A stretch of DNA of 64,000 nt from JAGVPT01 sp963827085 (GTDB lineage: Bacteria > Bacteroidota > Ignavibacteria > UBA10030 > UBA8401). The position numbers and the translations under genes were made by a program. Positions 15,897-24,285 of the stretch are shown here, piece by piece. Location of the stretch: assembly GCA_963827085.1 (NCBI GenBank), contig CAWGZY010000003.1, positions 372,001-436,000 of the forward strand. The letters are read 5' to 3'. The notes below the pieces were generated by a model. The model was not told the origin of the DNA. It ran no database searches and saw only the letters and a program-made list of their open reading frames with translations. How positions within the stretch are numbered: the stretch's first letter is position 1; each line of letters begins with the position of its first letter.

Positions 15897-16694
15897 ATGG
15901 AAGAAATTACAAATAACCGGGACATTATTCAATCAATAAAGGACGTTCGCCAATATTCGAAAGGGACGGCAATGACAAACCAAATTACATCACGATACGG
16001 TGCAATCGAACTGCGGTCGGTATACCCGATATTTGCCTTGCGCGGACTGCTTCTGGCCGCAATTCTTCATCTCCTCGTCATCGGCATTTATTATTTTGGA
16101 TTGTCGTTAACGGTAGAGGAGCCGCCGCTCAAAATCATCCATTTATCCATCAACGAAATTGGGCAGCCCCCTTCCCTCAAAAAAAACCTCGCGCCCCCCG
16201 CAGTAACGATTGCAGCACCCGATGCACATTCGGCAAACGCAGTTCCAGTGCCGGTTCCTGATGCAACAATTTCCCCTGATAACACAATTCTAAAACAAGA
16301 CGAAATGAATCAATCGACGGGCGCTACTGATTCAAAAATTGGGGAAGGCGAAAATTTGGTCGTCGATGGCCCTGCAAATGTTGAGATCGAGGCAGAGCCC
16401 GATGCATTCACACCCGTCGAAAAACCACCTGTCCCGGTCGTTGACCCTGTTCCCCAATACCCAGAAATCCCTCTTCGCGCCGGGATCGAAGGAACTGTGT
16501 GGCTGAGAATATGGGTCACAAAAGAAGGGAAGACGAAAAAGGCCGAGGTAGTAAAGACCGATTCAGAGCTGTTCAATCAAGCGGCCATCGATGCTGCGAT
16601 GAAGTGGGTCTTTACGCCTGCAGTGATGAATAACGGTCCGGTGGCCGTGTGGGTGACGATCCCCTTCAAATTTAGATTACAGAACGGCCGATGA
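15897..16694 (+). CDS. TonB-family energy transducer-like protein
   Basis: 265 residues. After a cytoplasmic N-terminus of about 45 residues there is one membrane helix (LLLAAILHLLVIGIYYFGL), a linker rich in Pro, Ala and acidic residues, and a C-terminal TonB domain (about 180-262) with the conserved YPEIPLRAGIEGTVWLRIWV and AAIDAAMKWVFTPA segments. GAGG lies just before the chosen ATG; an internal ATG at 15972 is possible. The domain usually contacts outer-membrane receptors, with ExbB/ExbD supplying energy; those genes are not in this window. It is divergent from the ECF sigma gene. Confidence 0.85.
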   Translation: MEEITNNRDIIQSIKDVRQYSKGTAMTNQITSRYGAIELRSVYPIFALRGLLLAAILHLLVIGIYYFGLSLTVEEPPLKIIHLSINEIGQPPSLKKNLAPPAVTIAAPDAHSANAVPVPVPDATISPDNTILKQDEMNQSTGATDSKIGEGENLVVDGPANVEIEAEPDAFTPVEKPPVPVVDPVPQYPEIPLRAGIEGTVWLRIWVTKEGKTKKAEVVKTDSELFNQAAIDAAMKWVFTPAVMNNGPVAVWVTIPFKFRLQNGR

Positions 16695-16783
16695 AAGAAA
16701 CATCGGCAGCATACGCTCAAAAAATAAATAGAGATTTCTCAAAAAAAATCCAAGAACTTAGCGAGAGACAACTTTTCAGATAT

Positions 16784-16976
16784 GTAAACGACCACCATCA
16801 AAGATGGTGGCTTCTGAAAAGAAAAAGCATGTCATTCCGCGCTTGACGCGGAATCCAGAGTCAATCAACGGAACTGGATTCCGGTTCTTCGTCCCGCCTG
16901 AAAGCGGGACTCGACCGGAATGACAGGCATAGCCAACTGGACATAACCGCCGCCATAGACGGTGGGTTTCTGCTTC
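16784..16976. repeat. Composite palindromic repeat, copy B
   Basis: About 193 bp. The left hairpin is CCACCATCAAAGATGGTGG; the middle holds GTCATTCCGCGC..GCGGAATCCAG (from 16831) and CTGGATTCC..GGAATGAC (to 16924); the right hairpin is CCGCCGCCATAGACGGTGG before GTTTCTGCTT. Its two outer hairpins are roughly inverted relative to each other. It shares most of its length with 6828-7000 and fills most of the 323-bp gap between the TonB-like gene and gpsA. No coding potential. Confidence 0.72.
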
Positions 16977-17017
16977 ACACTCAATAATATCCCCGGTTGG
17001 GTTTTTCATTTGATAGG

Positions 17018-18019
17018 TTATGACGATTCCCCTTTTACTTCGCGCGTCATAAGGTCTTCGGTGGCAAGATGAGGGTTCTTCCCCTCGTAAAGAATTTTAT
17101 GGACTTCCGAAAAAATTGCCATCTCGATGGAATGTTTTTTTGCAAGGTCAACCGACGACTGGCACGTTGCAACGCCTTCAGCAACCATGACCATTTCTTT
17201 TAACACATCATCCAGCTTTCTCCCCTTGCCTACTTGTTCTCCGACATAACGATTGCGGCTGTGCTTGCTCATACAGGTAACAATCAAATCTCCAACGCCG
17301 GTCAGTCCGGCAAACGTGCGCGGCAATGCCCCCATCTTCACGCCCAACCGGGTCATCTCGGCGATTCCGCGGGTCATGATGGCGGCCTTCGTGTTGTCGC
17401 CGAAACCGGCGCCGTCGACTACACCCGCTCCCACGGCAATGACATTTTTTAGAGCGCCGCCAAGCTCGACGCCGCGAATATCGTCGTTGATATACACGCG
17501 AAAATAGGGAGTGCTGAAGGCAGCCGCGACAATCCTCGCCGTCCTCATATTGAACGACGCCGAGACGACCGCCGTCGGCATTCGCTGGATCACTTCTTCG
17601 GCGTGGCTTGGTCCGGAAAGAATCGCGAGGTTTCCTTTCTTCTCATGCTCAAAAACATCCAGCATAACTTCCGACATTGTCATGAGAGAATGGTTTTCGA
17701 TCCCCTTTGCAACATTGACGATGATGGTTTGGGAGAGTTCGTGATGGGCAATTTGCTGAATGACGGAACGAAGAAACTGGGACGGAACGGCGGACACAAT
17801 GATGTCCTTCTTGTACGCCGCCTCCTGGATATCAGTGAGGATCGAGATTTGTTTCGAGATATTTATTCCCGGCAGGAACGCGGGGTTCTCGCGCGTTTCA
17901 CTAATCAACGCCGCCTGTTCAGGACGGTATGTCCACAATGAGACATCATGATTGTTTTCGGAAAGTAGAACTGCGAGAGTCGTTCCCCAGCTTCCGGCTC
18001 CTAGGACGGCAATACGCAT
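17018..18019 (-). CDS. gpsA: Glycerol-3-phosphate dehydrogenase [NAD(P)+]
   Basis: 333 residues. It reduces dihydroxyacetone phosphate to sn-glycerol-3-phosphate, the backbone precursor of phospholipids. The N-terminal Rossmann motif is VLGAGSWGTTLAVLL; other blocks are LSGPSHAEEV, the catalytic-lysine region ALKNVIAVGAGVVDG, and GLTGVGDLIVTCMSKHSRN. Length is typical. It lies 42 bp downstream of plsY, whose product uses its glycerol-3-phosphate, so the two genes form a phospholipid synthesis pair. Confidence 0.96.
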   Translation of the reverse strand: MRIAVLGAGSWGTTLAVLLSENNHDVSLWTYRPEQAALISETRENPAFLPGINISKQISILTDIQEAAYKKDIIVSAVPSQFLRSVIQQIAHHELSQTIIVNVAKGIENHSLMTMSEVMLDVFEHEKKGNLAILSGPSHAEEVIQRMPTAVVSASFNMRTARIVAAAFSTPYFRVYINDDIRGVELGGALKNVIAVGAGVVDGAGFGDNTKAAIMTRGIAEMTRLGVKMGALPRTFAGLTGVGDLIVTCMSKHSRNRYVGEQVGKGRKLDDVLKEMVMVAEGVATCQSSVDLAKKHSIEMAIFSEVHKILYEGKNPHLATEDLMTREVKGESS

Positions 18020-18061
18020 GGCGGACCTGCTTGATTGAGGAATGATGCAATGATAAACTTG

Positions 18062-18739
18062 TTACCTGCGGGAGGATGAACCTCGAAAGTTCGTCAGCTT
18101 ATTCTCAGTCCCTCGGATAAGCCGCTTGATATTCTCTCGATGAGTATAAATGAGGAGAAGAGATGTCCCGATTGCAAAAAAGATTAATGTGTGATAGCCT
18201 TGAATGTCAACTTTAAAAATATTTTCACGAAAGAACATTGTCAATGGAAATGCCACCGCTCCCGCAATCGAGCCGAGAGAAACATAACGAGAACTTGAAA
18301 AAACGGCGGCAAAAATTACAACCGCAACAGCGAACTCTACCGGCGCCAAAGCCAGCAGCATGCCTGCTCCGGTCGCTACTCCCTTGCCACCCCTGAAACC
18401 GGCAAAGAGCGTCCAGATGTGCCCGAGAATTGCCGCCACGCCGCAGATGATCTGAACAACGGTAAAATCTTCGAACGGAGTTCTGTTTTGAAACGGCAGC
18501 GACGGATCCCAGAAAAGGCGCGCAACAAACATTGTCGCTATGACACCTTTAAAAAGGTCGAACAAGATTACCGCCAGGCCGATTTTCCATCCGAGCACGC
18601 GCAACACGTTGGTACCGCCGGCGTTTCCGCTGCCATGCTGGCGTATATCAAATCCGCGGGAAATTTTCGATGCAATAATGCTCGTCGGAATTGAACCCAC
18701 GATATAACTCAATAAAATAACGATGGTAAGATTGACCAT
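18062..18739 (-). CDS. plsY: Glycerol-3-phosphate acyltransferase PlsY
   Basis: 225 residues with about five to seven hydrophobic segments. PlsY transfers the acyl group of acyl-phosphate to glycerol-3-phosphate at the inner membrane. The family motifs are seen: YIVGSIPTSIIASKISRGFDIRQHGSGNAGGTN, the glycine-rich FAGFRGGKGVATGAG, and the C-terminal HRENIKRLIRGTENK. PlsY normally acts with PlsX, not seen here. It is directly followed by gpsA. Confidence 0.95.
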   Translation of the reverse strand: MVNLTIVILLSYIVGSIPTSIIASKISRGFDIRQHGSGNAGGTNVLRVLGWKIGLAVILFDLFKGVIATMFVARLFWDPSLPFQNRTPFEDFTVVQIICGVAAILGHIWTLFAGFRGGKGVATGAGMLLALAPVEFAVAVVIFAAVFSSSRYVSLGSIAGAVAFPLTMFFRENIFKVDIQGYHTLIFFAIGTSLLLIYTHRENIKRLIRGTENKLTNFRGSSSRR

Positions 18740-18795
18740 TGTTCATCCAGGGAATGAGTGGGGGTAATGGCTTCTTCTCTATTTAAAATAGAAAA

Positions 18796-19311
18796 TCACG
18801 CAATGAAAATCAAGGCAGGGGGTCGCAATTCGCTGCGGAGAATAATACTCTTTGTGCTCATCGCACGGTCTATAGCTAATATGCCGTTAATATGGTCAAT
18901 TTCGTGCTGCAGGAGTTCGGAGAGTGCATTCGTGGCTTTTATCATCTTTCTGGCACCCGCTTCATCCAGGTAAGAAACTTCCACCCACTCGCTGCGTTTC
19001 AGCTGCACCAGAATGTCTGGAAAGGAGAAACAATCATCCCAGATCATGAACTTTTTTTTGCTGCGTTTGGTGATCTTTGGATTGATAAGAGTGCCAAGGT
19101 CATTCAGGCGGATAAAAATGATTCTGAGCCTTGAACCGATTTGCGGCGCCGCAATTCCCCTGCCAAACGTATGCTGCGAACGGAAGTCGTCGAGCGTATC
19201 GCGCAGGTTTTGGATCGTCGCACGCGTTGATTTCGAGGAACAATTTTTTACGGGCTTGCATTTTGAGCGAAGAACAGGATTCCCCAGCAATAATATCTTT
19301 TTGACCGCCAT
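18796..19311 (-). CDS. def: Peptide deformylase-like metalloenzyme, divergent
   Basis: 171 residues. The three deformylase blocks are present: GRGIAAPQIG (50-59), WDDCFSFP (91-98) and LLQHEIDH (to 140). The metal ligands Cys94 and the two His of HEIDH, and the catalytic Glu, are kept. The second block normally reads EGCLS, so the Glu-Gly before the Cys is replaced by Asp-Asp and Leu by Phe. It may be the housekeeping deformylase that removes formyl groups from nascent proteins, or a secondary paralogue of altered specificity; whether another def exists elsewhere is not known. It lies between ispD and plsY on the same strand. Confidence 0.82.
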   Translation of the reverse strand: MAVKKILLLGNPVLRSKCKPVKNCSSKSTRATIQNLRDTLDDFRSQHTFGRGIAAPQIGSRLRIIFIRLNDLGTLINPKITKRSKKKFMIWDDCFSFPDILVQLKRSEWVEVSYLDEAGARKMIKATNALSELLQHEIDHINGILAIDRAMSTKSIILRSELRPPALIFIA

Positions 19312-19337
19312 CGAATTTCGGCTTCTTGCCTTCTCGT

Positions 19338-20027
19338 TTAATCTCTGAATCGGCGGGCCAACATTTCCGCAAACTCCAGATCGTCAGGTGTTGTGATTTT
19401 GATATTCTCGAAGCTCCCTTCAACAATGGCCGGGCGGATGTCCAGCAGCTCGACAAGCGATGCATCGTCGGTCGCGTCGATCATTTCGCGGCCGGCTTTT
19501 TCATATGCATCGATGAGCACTTTTTTTCTAAACGTTTGGGGAGTTTGCGCCGACCATAAAACAGAACGGTCAAGCGTGCGTTCGAAGCGCCCCTTATCAG
19601 TCCCAACCTTTATCGTGTCTTTGACACGGACTGCAACGACCGCGGCCGAATATGCTATCGCTTTATCGATCGAATCGAGAATCACTTTTTGCTGGATGAA
19701 CGGCCTCACGGCATCATGAACGATGACGATCTCTGCCTGGGGATGAACGCGGCTCAATGCTTTGCTGACGGAATCCTGCCTCCGTTTCCCGCCTTCTACA
19801 ATTTTCGTTGCCTTGGAGAGATGAAATTCGCCGATAAGGGATTCGACGTGCTGATAGCTCGACGCATGAACGGCAATTATTATTTCGCTAACAGCGCTGC
19901 ACTTCTGAAACCGTTCGAGCGTATGGATAACGATCGGTTTCCCTTGCAGCCGCAAGAACTGTTTGCTGACTGCCGCTCCCATTCGTTCTCCAGCTCCAGC
20001 AGCCGGAATAATGACGCTAATAAACAT
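19338..20027 (-). CDS. ispD: 2-C-methyl-D-erythritol 4-phosphate cytidylyltransferase
   Basis: 229 residues. It joins CTP to methylerythritol phosphate in the MEP isoprenoid pathway. The N-terminal CTP site is IIPAAGAGERMGAAVSKQFLRLQGKPI, VIVHDAVRPFI is the conserved central block, and the C-terminus has KITTPDDLEFAE. The start codon and length fit the family. Downstream genes on the same strand are the deformylase-like gene, plsY and gpsA, a loose housekeeping cluster. Confidence 0.95.
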   Translation of the reverse strand: MFISVIIPAAGAGERMGAAVSKQFLRLQGKPIVIHTLERFQKCSAVSEIIIAVHASSYQHVESLIGEFHLSKATKIVEGGKRRQDSVSKALSRVHPQAEIVIVHDAVRPFIQQKVILDSIDKAIAYSAAVVAVRVKDTIKVGTDKGRFERTLDRSVLWSAQTPQTFRKKVLIDAYEKAGREMIDATDDASLVELLDIRPAIVEGSFENIKITTPDDLEFAEMLARRFRD

Positions 20028-20234
20028 GCAAATTCACTTTCTTGCAGCGGGAATAACCGATAGACCGAACTATCCATTCACAAAATTAATCCGGGGGCAT
20101 TTTTTTAGAAGAGGCGTACTGCTGCGCATCATCGCACAGAATGCCGTCTGCTCATCGCTCGAAGCCCGGCGGCGACTGCCGATTGAACGACCGGTCAGCG
20201 AGCATGCGTCGGTGAACGGCGTTGGTCGAATGTT

Positions 20235-21272
20235 TCAAAGAATCAACATTGCATCGCCGTAGCTGTAAAATCTATACCCTTTCTTGATCGCAAGCTTATA
20301 GGCTCGCATCACGAAGTCGTGGTCGGCAAATGCCGCTGTCAGCATCAGCAGCGTAGATTCCGGCATATGAAAATTGGTAATGAGCTTGTCGGCAATTTTA
20401 AAATCGTATGGAGGAAAAATAAATTTATCCGTCCAGCCTCTGCTCGCTTTCAAGTGGCCGTCCGTCGTTACACTCGATTCAAGCGCCCTGCACGTGCTTG
20501 TTCCGCAGACGAACACGTTGCCCCGGTTATCGATCACCCGGTTGACAACGTTTGCCGCCTGGTCGTTCACTTCGAAATATTCAGAGTCCATCTTATGTTT
20601 CGTCAGGTCTTCCACTTCGACAGTCCGAAACGTTCCCAAGCCAATATGCAGCAGAACGGAGACGACTTTCACGCCTTTCCGCTCTAACTTTTTGAGAAGC
20701 GGCTTCGTAAAATGCAGCCCTGCGGTTGGTGCTGCCACGGCACCGATAGTTTTGGCGTACACAGTCTGGTATGCATCTTTGTCTTTTTCTGTCGGATCTC
20801 GCTTTATGTAGGCAGGCAAAGGAGTTTTCCCGATTTTTTCTATTAATTTGAAAAAATCGCCTTCATAGTTAAATCGAACCGTGCGTCCGCGCGAGGTCGT
20901 GTTGTCGATCACCTCGCACGACAGATTGCCGTTGTCAAAATAGATTTTATTGCCGATGCGGACTTTTCGAGCAGGGTCGACGATGACGTCCCAGATATTG
21001 TCCGTCGCATTCAATTGCCGGAGAAGAAAGACTTCAATCTTGGCATTCGTTTTTTCTTTGCGGCCGTACAGGCGCGCCTGGAACACCTTCGTCTCGTTCA
21101 CAACAAGGCAGTCCCCCTTTTTAAAATAATTGACGATATCGCGAAAATGCTCTTCGCTGATGTTTTCGTCGTTGCGGTTCAATACCATGAGCTTCGAACG
21201 GTCGCGTGGCGAAACGGGATGTTTCGCTATAAGGTTTCGCGGCAAAGGATATTTGAAATCCGAAAGTTTCAT
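20235..21272 (-). CDS. queA: S-adenosylmethionine:tRNA ribosyltransferase-isomerase
   Basis: 345 residues. QueA moves the ribosyl part of SAM onto preQ1 in tRNA to make epoxyqueuosine. Family blocks: FKYPLPRNLIAKHPVSPRDRSKL, FFKLIEKIGKTPLPAYIKR, VAAPTAGLHFT, HIGLGTFRTVE and LITNFHMPESTLLML. Length is typical. About 207 bp with no recognisable gene separate it from ispD. Confidence 0.96.
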   Translation of the reverse strand: MKLSDFKYPLPRNLIAKHPVSPRDRSKLMVLNRNDENISEEHFRDIVNYFKKGDCLVVNETKVFQARLYGRKEKTNAKIEVFLLRQLNATDNIWDVIVDPARKVRIGNKIYFDNGNLSCEVIDNTTSRGRTVRFNYEGDFFKLIEKIGKTPLPAYIKRDPTEKDKDAYQTVYAKTIGAVAAPTAGLHFTKPLLKKLERKGVKVVSVLLHIGLGTFRTVEVEDLTKHKMDSEYFEVNDQAANVVNRVIDNRGNVFVCGTSTCRALESSVTTDGHLKASRGWTDKFIFPPYDFKIADKLITNFHMPESTLLMLTAAFADHDFVMRAYKLAIKKGYRFYSYGDAMLIL

Positions 21273-21347
21273 CGCGCTGATGTTTCTTTCTGGGGAAACA
21301 ATCCCTTTAGTGGAACATACGCTCTTACGGGAGCGAGTGGATTATGT

Positions 21348-21470
21348 TCAGTGATCAGTATTCAGTAAGCAGTAATCAGTATGGAAGCATATCTTTTTCC
21401 CCGCCATACTGACTACCGCCTACTGTTCACTGTTTACTTTTCACTGTTTACTGCTTACTGTTCACTTTTT
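21348..21470. repeat. Inverted arrays of 7-bp-periodic repeats (CAGTNNN / NNNTACTG type)
   Basis: Between queA and ppdK the sequence reads CAGTGAT-CAGTATT-CAGTAAG-CAGTAAT-CAGTATG (from 21350), and after about 25 bp an opposite-strand array TACTGTT-CACTGTT-TACTTTT-CACTGTT-TACTGCT-TACTGTT (to about 21464) that runs into the ppdK stop. The two arms are partly complementary and could pair. The same period-7 pattern appears at 39376, 50410 and 62189. Confidence 0.6.
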
Positions 21471-24215
21471 CTTCGACTTCTTCGTTGCTTTCTTCGCGGT
21501 TGATGCCGGTGCATCCTTCAATGCGGCACGCGCGGCAGCGAGCCGAGCGATCGGAACGCGGAACGGCGAGCAGCTGACGTAATTCTGATTGATCTCATGA
21601 CAGAATTCAACGCTCGACGGTTCGCCTCCATGCTCACCGCAGATTCCTACTTTAAGATCGGAACGCACCGAGCGACCCTTTTCGATAGCCATTTTCATTA
21701 ACGCCCCAACCCCGACCCGGTCTAATACTTCAAACGGGTCTTTGGGAAGGATTTCCATCTCGACATAAGGAATAAGGAACTTCGCTGCGTCGTCGCGGCT
21801 GACTCCCAGCGTCGTCTGCGTTAAGTCGTTCGTTCCAAAGCTAAAGAACTCCGCAACCGTTGCAATTTCGTCCGCTGTGATAGCGCCCCGCGGGATTTCA
21901 ATCATTGTCCCGACGAGATACTTGAACTTCACGCCTTTTTCTTTCATGACGTCGCCTGCAACCCGGCGAACAATTTTCTCCTGGTTCTCAAGCTCCTTCA
22001 CGTTGCCGACGAGCGGAATCATCACTTCCGGCTCAACCTTGATCCCTTTCGCCTGAACGTTCGCCGCAGCTTCGAAAATTGCCCGCGACTGCATTTCAGT
22101 GATCTCCGGGTAGATAATGCCCAAACGGCATCCGCGTAAACCGAGCATCGGGTTGAATTCGTGCAGGCCTTCAACGCGGTGATGCACTTTTTCATAACTG
22201 ATGCCCATCTCGGCGGCCAGCTGACGCTGCGCTGCTTCGTCGTGTGGAACAAATTCGTGGAGCGGCGGATCGATGGTCCTGATGGTGACCGGCAGACCGT
22301 TCATCGCCTCGAAAATTCCCTCGAAGTCTGTCCGCTGCAGCGGAAGAAGTTTTGCGAGCGCTGCTTTGCGCTCTTCCACCGTGTCCGCCAAAATCATTTC
22401 GCGCATCGGACCGATCTTGCCTTCGCCGAAGAACATGTGTTCGGTCCTGCACAAGCCGATTCCTTCGGCACCGAATGCCACGGCGTTGAGCGCCTGGTCC
22501 GGCTGATCCGCGTTCGTCCGGATCTTTAGGCGGCGGTATTTATCCGCCCACGACATGATTTTTGCATACTGCTGATAGACCGGAGCTTCTTTCGGTGCCA
22601 GTGTTTTGTTGACCAGCACCTGCAATACCTCGGACGGCTTTGTCGCCACTTTTCCTTCGATGACTTCGCCCGTCGTTCCATCCAGCGAAATCCAATCGCC
22701 TTCTTTAATTACCTTGCCTTTGACCTTCATCGTATGGGTAGAGTAATCGATATCGAGCGATGCACAGCCTGCAACGCAGACTTTTCCCATCTGACGCGCA
22801 ACGAGTGCTGCATGCGATGTCATGCCTCCGCGAGCTGTGAGAATTCCCTGCGCCGCATCCATACCTTTGATGTCTTCGGGAGAAGTCTCGATGCGCGTGA
22901 GAATCACAAGCTCGCCCCTCTTCTTCCATGCCTCGGCATCGGGCGCATTGAATACGACACGGCCCGTTGCAGCGCCCGGTCCTGCATTCAATCCCTTGGC
23001 AAGCAGCCGGCCGCTTTTCACTGCAGCCTCTTTTTCCTTCAAGTCGAAAACGGGGCGAAGCAGTTGGTTCAACTGATCGGGCTCAATTCTCTTCAGTGCT
23101 TCCTTGTCCGAGATCAGTTTCTCGTCGACCATATCGACGGCGATCTTTATTGCGGCAAACGCCGTCCGCTTTCCAATGCGGCACTGAAGCATGAACAATT
23201 TGCCCTGCTGAATCGTAAACTCGATGTCGTTCATGTCGCGATAATGCTTCTCAAGCGTTTTGCGAATCTTATCGAGCTGATTGTAGATTTTCGGGTTGTC
23301 TTTTGCGAGCTGAGAAATCGGAAGCGGCGTGCGCGTCCCGGCTACAACGTCCTCTCCTTGAGCGTTCATCAGGTATTCACCATAAAAGACATTCTCGCCC
23401 GTTGCCGCGTCGCGTGTAAACGCAACACCAGTCCCGGAATCGTCTCCCATATTGCCGAACACCATCGACTGAACGTTGACGGCCGTTCCCCATGATTCGG
23501 GGATGTCGTACATTTTCCGGTAGGCGTTCGCGCGGTCGTTATTCCACGACCCGAACACTGCCCCAATCGCACCCCACAACTGCGCCATCGGCTCCTGCGG
23601 AAAATCATTTCCCGTTTTTTCCTTGATTGCTTTCTTGAACTGCGCGACAAGGTCTTTGAGATCGTCTGCCGTGAGCTCCGTATCAAGATGAACTCCCTTC
23701 AGCTTCTTTTTCTCTTCGATAATTGCTTCAAACGGATCGATCTCGTCTTTGTGGACCGGCTTCAAGCCGAGCACAACATCGCCGTACATCTGAACAAAAC
23801 GGCGGTAGGAATCGTACACAAAGCGCGGGTTATTCGTCTTCTTTACCAGACCTTCGGCAACTTTGTCGTTGAGGCCCAGGTTCAGAATCGTGTCCATCAT
23901 CCCCGGCATGGAAGCGCGGGCGCCCGATCGGACCGACACAAGAAGCGGATTCTTCAAATCGCCGAATTTCGCCCCCATCGTTTTCTCTACCTTGCCGATT
24001 GATTTTTTCACATCGGCTTGCAGGGATTTCGGATACGTCTTTTTGTTAGCGTAATAGTATGTACAGACTTCTGTTGAAATTGAAAAACCTGCCGGTACCG
24101 GCAAACCAATGTTCGTCATCTCCGCCAGGTTTGCACCTTTGCCGCCGAGAAGGTTTTTCATTTCTGCCTTGCCTTCGGCTTTTCCATTGCCGAAGAAATA
24201 TACAAATTTAGCCAT
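21462..24215 (-). CDS. ppdK: Pyruvate, phosphate dikinase
   Basis: 917 residues, slightly longer than usual because of a Lys-rich tail (STAKKATKKSKKK). It interconverts pyruvate + ATP + Pi with phosphoenolpyruvate + AMP + PPi. The N-terminal ATP-grasp domain starts GGKGANLAEMTNIGLPVPAGF; the swivelling His domain has GGMTSHAALVARQMGKVCVAG with the phosphorylated His; the PEP/pyruvate barrel has GIGLCRTEHMFF, GLRGCRLGI, SFGTNDLTQ and the catalytic Cys region VGICGEHGGEP. It probably supports gluconeogenesis or PPi-linked glycolysis. Its stop lies in a 7-bp repeat array. Confidence 0.97.
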   Translation of the reverse strand: MAKFVYFFGNGKAEGKAEMKNLLGGKGANLAEMTNIGLPVPAGFSISTEVCTYYYANKKTYPKSLQADVKKSIGKVEKTMGAKFGDLKNPLLVSVRSGARASMPGMMDTILNLGLNDKVAEGLVKKTNNPRFVYDSYRRFVQMYGDVVLGLKPVHKDEIDPFEAIIEEKKKLKGVHLDTELTADDLKDLVAQFKKAIKEKTGNDFPQEPMAQLWGAIGAVFGSWNNDRANAYRKMYDIPESWGTAVNVQSMVFGNMGDDSGTGVAFTRDAATGENVFYGEYLMNAQGEDVVAGTRTPLPISQLAKDNPKIYNQLDKIRKTLEKHYRDMNDIEFTIQQGKLFMLQCRIGKRTAFAAIKIAVDMVDEKLISDKEALKRIEPDQLNQLLRPVFDLKEKEAAVKSGRLLAKGLNAGPGAATGRVVFNAPDAEAWKKRGELVILTRIETSPEDIKGMDAAQGILTARGGMTSHAALVARQMGKVCVAGCASLDIDYSTHTMKVKGKVIKEGDWISLDGTTGEVIEGKVATKPSEVLQVLVNKTLAPKEAPVYQQYAKIMSWADKYRRLKIRTNADQPDQALNAVAFGAEGIGLCRTEHMFFGEGKIGPMREMILADTVEERKAALAKLLPLQRTDFEGIFEAMNGLPVTIRTIDPPLHEFVPHDEAAQRQLAAEMGISYEKVHHRVEGLHEFNPMLGLRGCRLGIIYPEITEMQSRAIFEAAANVQAKGIKVEPEVMIPLVGNVKELENQEKIVRRVAGDVMKEKGVKFKYLVGTMIEIPRGAITADEIATVAEFFSFGTNDLTQTTLGVSRDDAAKFLIPYVEMEILPKDPFEVLDRVGVGALMKMAIEKGRSVRSDLKVGICGEHGGEPSSVEFCHEINQNYVSCSPFRVPIARLAAARAALKDAPASTAKKATKKSKKK

Positions 24216-24285
24216 CGTTGTAATTTTTCCTTCTTATTTTATTGTGTGTAATACGTCTGAGTAATTGGTTGATATACCATGTGAA

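Noticed and set aside
16776..17009. 77-residue minus-strand frame downstream of gpsA
   Set aside because: Most of it translates the composite palindromic repeat; no independent coding signal.
21348..21470. CRISPR-like direct repeats
   Set aside because: Units are 7 bp without spacers and no cas genes are present; it is a short-period repeat.
22734..23495. 253-residue plus-strand frame inside ppdK
   Set aside because: Antisense shadow of ppdK with no start signal or recognisable domain.
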